From positions 188 to 10,541 of the forward strand of contig DCUN01000098.1 of NCBI GenBank assembly GCA_002327225.1: DNA of 10,354 bases. The letters are read 5' to 3'. Source of the DNA: Desulfobulbaceae bacterium UBA2213 (GTDB lineage Bacteria > Desulfobacterota > Desulfobulbia > Desulfobulbales > Desulfocapsaceae). A model generated the notes under the pieces. That model worked only from the letters and a program-made list of their open reading frames with translations. It was not told where the DNA came from and searched no databases. The stretch's first letter is position 1. Every line of letters begins with the position of its first letter. Position numbers and translations under genes: made by a program. This document shows positions 5,928 to 10,354 of the stretch, piece by piece.

Positions 5928-8341
5928 TCAGATTCCTTATTCATTTGAAAATCCTTTTTTGAGTCAACTCTTTTTTCCAACAAAATCTCAAGGGCCTCTT
6001 CAATGGTATGCGGGTAGTGAAAGATAACATCTTTCCGTATATCTTCCTGGATTTCCAGCACATCCTTTTCATTCAAGACCGGCAGAACCATCTCTCTGAT
6101 CCCGGCCCGCAAGGCACCAAGTACCTTCTCATTTATGCCACCCACAGGCAGCACATCGCCACGCAGGGTGATCTCTCCCGTCATGGCCACCTCGGGCCGA
6201 ACAACCCGCCCCGTAATCACTGAAACCAGGGAGGCGACCATGGCCACCCCGGCCGAAGGACCATCTTTGGGAATAGCACCGGCCGGCACATGCACATGGA
6301 TATCAATCTTGGAGAATATCTTCTCATCAATATCCAACCGTTTTGCATGGGAGCGGATATAACTGTGGGCAGCCGTAGCCGACTCTTTCATTACCTCGCC
6401 CAGCTTGCCGGTGAGCGTCAGGACACCGGTTCCTTTCATTTTGGAGCTCTCAACAAAGAGAATTTTACCGCCAACAGGCGTCCAGGCAAGACCAGTGGCC
6501 AGCCCCGGGCCCCAGCTCCGCGCCTTGATTTCCGGGAAAAATCGAACGGGGCCAAGAAAGGTATAGAGGTCATCAGGACCAACAAGCCGTTTTTCCGTTC
6601 TCCCCCTGGCCATCTCAGCCGCTATTCCTCGACAGATAGCAGCAATCTCCCGTTCCAGATTCCGCACCCCTGCCTCGCGGGTGTACGATTCAACAAGTGA
6701 GGCGATGGCCTCATCCTCCAGGACAAGATTCTCCTCACTCAGACCATGGGCCTCCATCTGCTTGGCCAGGAGATGACGCCTGGCAATGGCCACTTTTTCC
6801 GGCAGGGTATAGCCAGAGAGTTCCACCACCTCCATCCGGTCACGCAGGGGATCGGGAATGGTATCAAGCATATTGGCAGTGGCAATAAACATGACCTTGG
6901 AAAGGTCAAATTCTATATCCAGATAGTGATCGGTGAAGGTTGCATTCTGCTCAGGATCAAGGACTTCAAGCAACGCCGAGGAAGGATCACCGCGAAAATC
7001 ATTGCCGAGTTTATCGATCTCATCGAGCATGAAGACCGGATTATTGGTTTTTGCCTTTTTCAGGCTCTGGATGATCCGGCCAGGCAGGGCGCCGATATAG
7101 GTACGCCGGTGTCCCCTGATTTCAGCCTCATCCCTGACTCCGCCCAAGGCAATCCGCACAAATTCACGGTTCATGGTCTTGGCAATGGACTGCCCGAGAG
7201 AGGTCTTCCCTACTCCCGGCGGCCCGCTGAAACAAAGAATCGGCCCGTGCATATCCTCTTTCAGCTTGCGTACCGCCAGAAACTCCAGAATCCTTTTTTT
7301 AATTTTTTTCAGACCGTAATGATCCCGCTCCAGATCACTTTCAGCCTTGTCCAGATCAAGAGTATCCGTGGTGGATTCCAACCAGGGGAGATCAAGGATC
7401 CAGTCAAGGTAATTGCGGGAGACCACATATTCCGGAGAGGAAGGAGAGATACGCTCCAAACGGACAAGCTCCTTTTCCACCACCTTCTGCACCTCTTCCG
7501 GCAGTTTCTTGGCCGCAAACTGTTCGCGCAGTTCCTTGACCTCGACCTTTTCACCATCCTCTCCCAGCTCCTTGCGAATAGACTCCAGTTGATGGCGAAG
7601 GAAAAATTCACGCTGCTGACCACTGATATCCTTTTTGACCGACTCCTGGATTTTCTGACTGGTCTCCACCGTTTCAAGGCGCTTGCTGAGTTCAAGCATG
7701 ACTCGTTTCAGGAGTTCTTCAAAATCCTTGATCTCCAGGATTTCCTGTTCCACCTCAACCTTCAGATTCAGTTGCGTGCTCACCAGATAGCTGATATGAA
7801 AAGGGTTATCCAGCGATTTCAGAGTAAAATCCAACTCTCGCGGAAGTCCCATGAGTTGCACAAGCCTGGCAAACTGGGTACGCAGGCTAAGGATCATGGC
7901 CTGACCCTGCTGACTCTCATGAAAGACCATGGGCACTTCCCGGACTGTGGCCCGGTAATAGGGAGTGCTCTCTACAACCTTTACAATCTCAATTTTTTTA
8001 GTGCCACTGACTATTACATGATAATATCCTTCCCTTTCTTTACTTATTTTATGGATATAGCCGATCACTCCCACCCGGCACAGATCGTCTTCCGTCAGAT
8101 TCTCAATGTCTTTTGGCTCTATTTTTCGGGTGGAAACCAGCCCTATCATCCGTTCACCAAGAAGCGCATCATCGATAAGTTGCTTGGACGTCTCATCGCC
8201 CACCTGCAGAGGGAAACCCATTCCAGGATAAAAGACAAAACCATGGAGAGGTAGAATGGACAGAATTTCAGGGACTGCCAAACTGGTCGGATCAACTCTC
8301 GTTTCGATCTGCTGTTGTTCCTTCTGTTTTTCCTTCTCCAT
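5924..8341 (-). CDS. lon: ATP-dependent Lon protease (805 aa)
   Basis: Lon is a cytoplasmic homohexameric AAA+ serine protease that degrades misfolded and selected regulatory proteins. The LON N-domain covers about residues 25-215 (LPLHGFVFYPGMGFPL near 30-45) and is followed by a charged helical region to about 345. The AAA+ module has Walker A GPPGVGKTS (373-381), Walker B FMLDEID (437-443) and the conserved GGVRDEAEIRGHRRTY (400-415). The C-terminal protease domain has the Ser-Lys dyad: Ser696 in KDGPSAG and Lys739 in GINEKVLGA. The length fits bacterial LonA. The ATG lies 3 nt after the hsp20 stop, with a G-rich GGGGG about 7 nt upstream; the mutase start overlaps its stop. The N-terminal 15 residues (E, K and Q rich) and the last dozen are not conserved. 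The pairing with Hsp20 points to a stress-response operon. Confidence 0.98.
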   Translation of the reverse strand: MEKEKQKEQQQIETRVDPTSLAVPEILSILPLHGFVFYPGMGFPLQVGDETSKQLIDDALLGERMIGLVSTRKIEPKDIENLTEDDLCRVGVIGYIHKISKEREGYYHVIVSGTKKIEIVKVVESTPYYRATVREVPMVFHESQQGQAMILSLRTQFARLVQLMGLPRELDFTLKSLDNPFHISYLVSTQLNLKVEVEQEILEIKDFEELLKRVMLELSKRLETVETSQKIQESVKKDISGQQREFFLRHQLESIRKELGEDGEKVEVKELREQFAAKKLPEEVQKVVEKELVRLERISPSSPEYVVSRNYLDWILDLPWLESTTDTLDLDKAESDLERDHYGLKKIKKRILEFLAVRKLKEDMHGPILCFSGPPGVGKTSLGQSIAKTMNREFVRIALGGVRDEAEIRGHRRTYIGALPGRIIQSLKKAKTNNPVFMLDEIDKLGNDFRGDPSSALLEVLDPEQNATFTDHYLDIEFDLSKVMFIATANMLDTIPDPLRDRMEVVELSGYTLPEKVAIARRHLLAKQMEAHGLSEENLVLEDEAIASLVESYTREAGVRNLEREIAAICRGIAAEMARGRTEKRLVGPDDLYTFLGPVRFFPEIKARSWGPGLATGLAWTPVGGKILFVESSKMKGTGVLTLTGKLGEVMKESATAAHSYIRSHAKRLDIDEKIFSKIDIHVHVPAGAIPKDGPSAGVAMVASLVSVITGRVVRPEVAMTGEITLRGDVLPVGGINEKVLGALRAGIREMVLPVLNEKDVLEIQEDIRKDVIFHYPHTIEEALEILLEKRVDSKKDFQMNKESE

Positions 8342-8344
8342 ATT

Positions 8345-8788
8345 TCAGCCCCCAACCCGTATCCTGACAGTTATCTGATTTTTTTCTCCCCTCTTTTTCA
8401 GAGATACAATGAGAATTCCATCCAGATATGAAGATGAGGCCTGACTCACATCGATGAGCGCCGGAAGGGCCACAGTCCGCTCAAAGGGTCCCAGTTCAAT
8501 TTCCAATTGATGGATACGCACAATGGACTCCGGCTTTGGAAGCTGCCGCAGGCCACTGATATGCATCTGATGCTCTTCCACCAGCAGCTCCAGCGAGTCT
8601 TTTGCCACTCCGGCAATATCACAATAGACAGTTATCTCCTCACCAGACTCATAAATATCTACCGGGGGTTGCCACAGACCTGATGCCATTTTTATCATTT
8701 TTGTAAAAGAAACATCTCGCAGCATTCGACCTGTTTGCGCCTGCATCTCCTGAAGTTCTCGCAATAATTTACCACTCAATGGCGCCAT
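8345..8788 (-). CDS. Small heat-shock protein, Hsp20/alpha-crystallin family (147 aa)
   Basis: Small heat-shock proteins bind unfolding proteins without ATP and keep them for refolding or degradation. The N-terminal arm (1-38) is helical and methionine-rich. The alpha-crystallin domain starts at WQPPVDIYE (39-47), with ITVYCDIAGVAKDSLEL (52-68) in place of the usual D-L-P-G-V stretch, then MHISGLR (75-81) and LGPFERTVALP (99-109). DGILIVSLKK (123-132) replaces the common NGVLTVxLPK. A short tail (ITVRIRV, 139-145) offers an I-x-I/V-like oligomerisation motif. Ala59 instead of the usual proline is a mild departure. The start has an excellent AGGAGGA site four bases upstream. It is the first gene of the operon with lon and the mutase; substrate hand-over from the holdase to Lon is a reasonable inference. 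Confidence 0.93.
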   Translation of the reverse strand: MAPLSGKLLRELQEMQAQTGRMLRDVSFTKMIKMASGLWQPPVDIYESGEEITVYCDIAGVAKDSLELLVEEHQMHISGLRQLPKPESIVRIHQLEIELGPFERTVALPALIDVSQASSSYLDGILIVSLKKRGEKNQITVRIRVGG

Positions 8789-8837
8789 TTCTTCCTCCTC
8801 ACTGATAATGACAGCAACTCTTTTTCCATTTTTTTTA

Positions 8838-8867
8838 AGTATGGAATAAAATTTAATAAAAAGTCAA
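8838..8867 (-). promoter_or_regulatory. Candidate sigma70-like promoter for hsp20-lon-mutase
   Basis: On the minus strand TTGACT (plus 8862-8867) is followed by an 18-bp spacer and CATACT (plus 8838-8843), which match the consensus at five and four of six positions. The start would fall near 8831, about 43 nt before the hsp20 ATG. The region is very AT-rich, so a chance match is possible. Confidence 0.35.
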
Positions 8868-8903
8868 ACGAATAAAGTTCCTTACAATATCTCAGGCTAA
8901 TCC

Positions 8904-8933
8904 TTGACGAATATGCACTATTCTTTATATAGT
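8904..8933 (+). promoter_or_regulatory. Candidate strong sigma70-type promoter for PEP synthase
   Basis: TTGACG (8904-8909) and TATAGT (8928-8933) each match the consensus at five of six positions, with an 18-bp spacer. Transcription would begin near 8940, giving a leader of about 170 nt before the ATG at 9111. Confidence 0.55.
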
Positions 8934-8948
8934 AACTTTGCTAAATTG

Positions 8949-8981
8949 ATATGGGATCTGTGAAAAGAGTTTTTTTTCAAG
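8949..8981 (-). promoter_or_regulatory. Possible heat-shock (sigma32-like) promoter for hsp20-lon
   Basis: On the minus strand CTTGAA (plus 8976-8981) is followed after 19 bp by TCCCATAT (plus 8949-8956), close to the sigma32 pattern CTTGAA...CCCCATnT. The spacer is longer than the usual 13-17 bp, so this is weak. A start near 8942 would leave a leader of about 150 nt. Confidence 0.25.
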
Positions 8982-9096
8982 ATACCCCTCAATTATTGTT
9001 CAACGCTGCTGACGCACCATCTATCGGTATCCGGGTAGCAACAAAATGACAACAGAAATGGGCAAAAGCCCCTCCACTCAACAAACTATTCCCAGC

Positions 9097-9102
9097 AGGA
9101 GA
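9097..9102 (+). promoter_or_regulatory. Ribosome binding site of PEP synthase
   Basis: AGGAGA ends 8 nt before the ATG at 9111 and fixes that start. The next in-frame ATG is at codon 34, inside the conserved GGKNASLGEM motif, so it cannot be the start. Confidence 0.75.
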
Positions 9103-9110
9103 ACTTACAC

Positions 9111-10354
9111 ATGGGTCACTCTCACGACAAAGAACTGATTCTCTGGTTTGACGATATCGGCATTGACGATGTGCACTTGGTTGGCGGTAAAAACGCCTCC
9201 CTGGGCGAGATGTACCAGCACCTTACCTCCAAGGGAGTAGCCGTACCCCACGGTTTTGCCATTACCGCCTATGCCTATCAATACCTGATGAAGGCAGCCG
9301 GGATTGAGGAGGAGATCGTCGCGGCCCTTGAGGGCTTAGACACCCATGACCTGCACAACCTGCAGGCACGCGGCAAGAAAGTGCGCGCCATCATCCGCGG
9401 GGCCAAATTTCCCCAGGATCTGCAAGACGCCATCATCAACGCCTACAAGGTCATGGAAGGCGAATACGGCAAGGACGTGGATGTCGCTGTCCGCTCCTCA
9501 GCCACGGCCGAAGACCTGCCAGACGCCTCATTCGCCGGTCAGCAGGAGACCTATCTCAACGTCCGCGGCTATGAGGCGATCCTCGACTACTGCAGCCAGT
9601 GCTTTGCCAGCCTCTTCACCGACCGCGCCATCTCCTATCGCCACGACAAGGATTTCGGCCAGTTCGATGTCTATCTCTCTATCGTCATCCAGAAGATGGC
9701 CCGCTCCGATGCGGCCAGCTCAGGTGTTCTCTTCACCATCGACACCGAGTCCGGCTTCGAAGACGCGGTCTTTATTACCGGTGCCTGGGGCCTGGGCGAA
9801 AACGTGGTCCAGGGTGCGGTCAACCCGGATGAATACTTCGTCTTCAAACCCACTCTCAAGGAAGGCAAGAGACCTATTGTCTCCAAGACAGTTGGCTCCA
9901 AAGAGATCAAGATGATCTACGATAACGATCCATCCACTCCGCATCCGGTCAAGAACATACCCACTACCCAGGAAGAGCGGAGTTCCTATGTTATCAGTGA
10001 TGACGAGATTCTCGAACTCGCCCGATGGGCCTGTATCATTGAAGACCATTATGGCCGGGCCATGGATATCGAATGGGCCAAGGACGGAGACGGGGTCAAG
10101 GTCGGCACCGGCAAGCTCTTCATCGTCCAGGCCAGGCCGGAGACTGTCCACTCCCAAAGTGACAAGAACGTCATGGAGACCTACAAGCTTCTGGAAAAGG
10201 GTACGGTTATTGCCAAAGGGCTGGCAGTAGGTTCCAAGATCGGCCAGGGCACAGCGAACGTCATCTCCAATGTCAAGGACATCCACTCCTTCAAAAAAGG
10301 TGAGGTACTGGTGACCGACATGACCGATCCCGACTGGGAGCCGATCATGAAGAT
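9111..10354 (+). CDS. ppsA: Phosphoenolpyruvate synthase, N-terminal 414 residues, C-terminus beyond window edge
   Basis: The enzyme (pyruvate, water dikinase) makes PEP, AMP and phosphate from pyruvate, ATP and water, allowing gluconeogenesis from pyruvate-level carbon. My translation from 9111 is open to the edge. The PEP/pyruvate-binding ATP-grasp domain shows GGKNASLGEM (25-34), VRSSATAEDLPDASF (127-141), SSGVLFTIDTESGF (203-216), GLGENVVQGAVNPD (227-240), MDIEWAKDG (318-326) and IVQARPET (338-345). The likely metal ligands are Glu321 and Gln340, by analogy with pyruvate phosphate dikinase. The swivelling phosphohistidine domain begins near residue 365 and the window ends in VTDMTDPDWEPIMK, about ten residues before the expected catalytic-His motif (GGRTCHAA in E. 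coli PpsA). About half of a roughly 790-residue protein is visible. Nearly every block matches my memory of E. coli PpsA rather than PPDK, which has a different N-terminal layout. Codon choice is strongly biased to C-ending codons, unlike the mixed usage of the minus-strand genes, suggesting high expression. Confidence 0.95.
   Translation, partial: MGHSHDKELILWFDDIGIDDVHLVGGKNASLGEMYQHLTSKGVAVPHGFAITAYAYQYLMKAAGIEEEIVAALEGLDTHDLHNLQARGKKVRAIIRGAKFPQDLQDAIINAYKVMEGEYGKDVDVAVRSSATAEDLPDASFAGQQETYLNVRGYEAILDYCSQCFASLFTDRAISYRHDKDFGQFDVYLSIVIQKMARSDAASSGVLFTIDTESGFEDAVFITGAWGLGENVVQGAVNPDEYFVFKPTLKEGKRPIVSKTVGSKEIKMIYDNDPSTPHPVKNIPTTQEERSSYVISDDEILELARWACIIEDHYGRAMDIEWAKDGDGVKVGTGKLFIVQARPETVHSQSDKNVMETYKLLEKGTVIAKGLAVGSKIGQGTANVISNVKDIHSFKKGEVLVTDMTDPDWEPIMK

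Larger units (their letters stand above)
8789..9110. other. Divergent intergenic region between hsp20-lon operon and PEP synthase
   Basis: These 322 AT-rich bases hold no gene that I can support. They contain the promoters of both flanking transcripts, the hsp20 leader and a PEP synthase leader of about 170 nt. Small possible hairpins are TGAAAA/TTTTCA (8961-8979), CTATC...GGTAG-type pairing (9021-9038) and GGGC-AAAA-GCCC (9060-9071). I found no CIRCE element (TTAGCACTC-N9-GAGTGCTAA). Confidence 0.7.

Noticed and set aside
6746..8254. A 502-codon open frame on the plus strand, antisense to lon
   Set aside because: Its translation is rich in His, Gln, Phe and Leu without any recognisable domain, while the opposite strand encodes a fully conserved Lon. 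It is a by-product of Lon codon use.
8959..8975. A possible CRP site around TGTGA in the PEP synthase leader
   Set aside because: Only one half-site is present; the opposite half has T-runs instead of TCACA, and it would lie downstream of the proposed start.
9046..9138. A short upstream reading frame (about 30 codons) overlapping the PEP synthase start out of frame
   Set aside because: It has no convincing ribosome binding site and its peptide shows nothing recognisable; the main start has a good site of its own.

Overview
The window looks like ordinary chromosomal DNA of an anaerobic bacterium, most likely a Desulfobacterota (deltaproteobacterial) sulfur- or sulfate-metabolising lineage. 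This is inferred from the gene set: formate-tetrahydrofolate ligase, a three-domain NifU with NifS, flavin-dependent ThyX, Lon paired with a small heat-shock protein, and PEP synthase. Base composition is near 50 % GC by eye. No 16S rRNA or other decisive marker is present, so the lineage call is tentative. I see no mobile element, CRISPR array, tRNA, rRNA or phage gene.

Layout. Positions 1-680 (minus) hold the N-terminal part of formate-tetrahydrofolate ligase, cut by the window edge, with a plausible sigma70-type promoter at 790-818. A strong hairpin terminator at 856-900 separates it from the operon that ends there. From 8788 down to 955 six genes lie in a row on the minus strand in two tight clusters. 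The first is hsp20-lon-phosphohexomutase (8788-4188), with a 3-nt gap and then an ATGA overlap. The second is nifU-nifS-thyX (3908-955), with an ATGA overlap and then a direct TAA/ATG abutment. The clusters are separated by 279 nt (3909-4187), which hold a long imperfect palindrome just after the mutase stop and a terminator-like hairpin just before nifU. On the plus strand, after a 322-nt divergent intergenic region, PEP synthase begins at 9111 and runs off the right edge.

How the genes work together. NifS takes sulfur from cysteine and NifU builds and passes on Fe-S clusters. With no nitrogenase genes in view, they may be the housekeeping Fe-S system. ThyX, co-transcribed with them, makes dTMP from dUMP using methylene-THF. 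The neighbouring formate-THF ligase feeds formate into the same one-carbon folate pool. Hsp20 (holdase) and Lon (ATP-dependent protease) form a protein quality-control pair, with a sugar-phosphate mutase translationally coupled behind Lon. PEP synthase opens the route from pyruvate to gluconeogenesis.

No wholly new system is evident. The points most worth a second look are the hairpin in the nifU leader, the nifU-nifS-thyX operon, the intergenic palindrome, the eukaryote-like signature residues in the formate-THF ligase, and the enlarged N-terminal half of ThyX.
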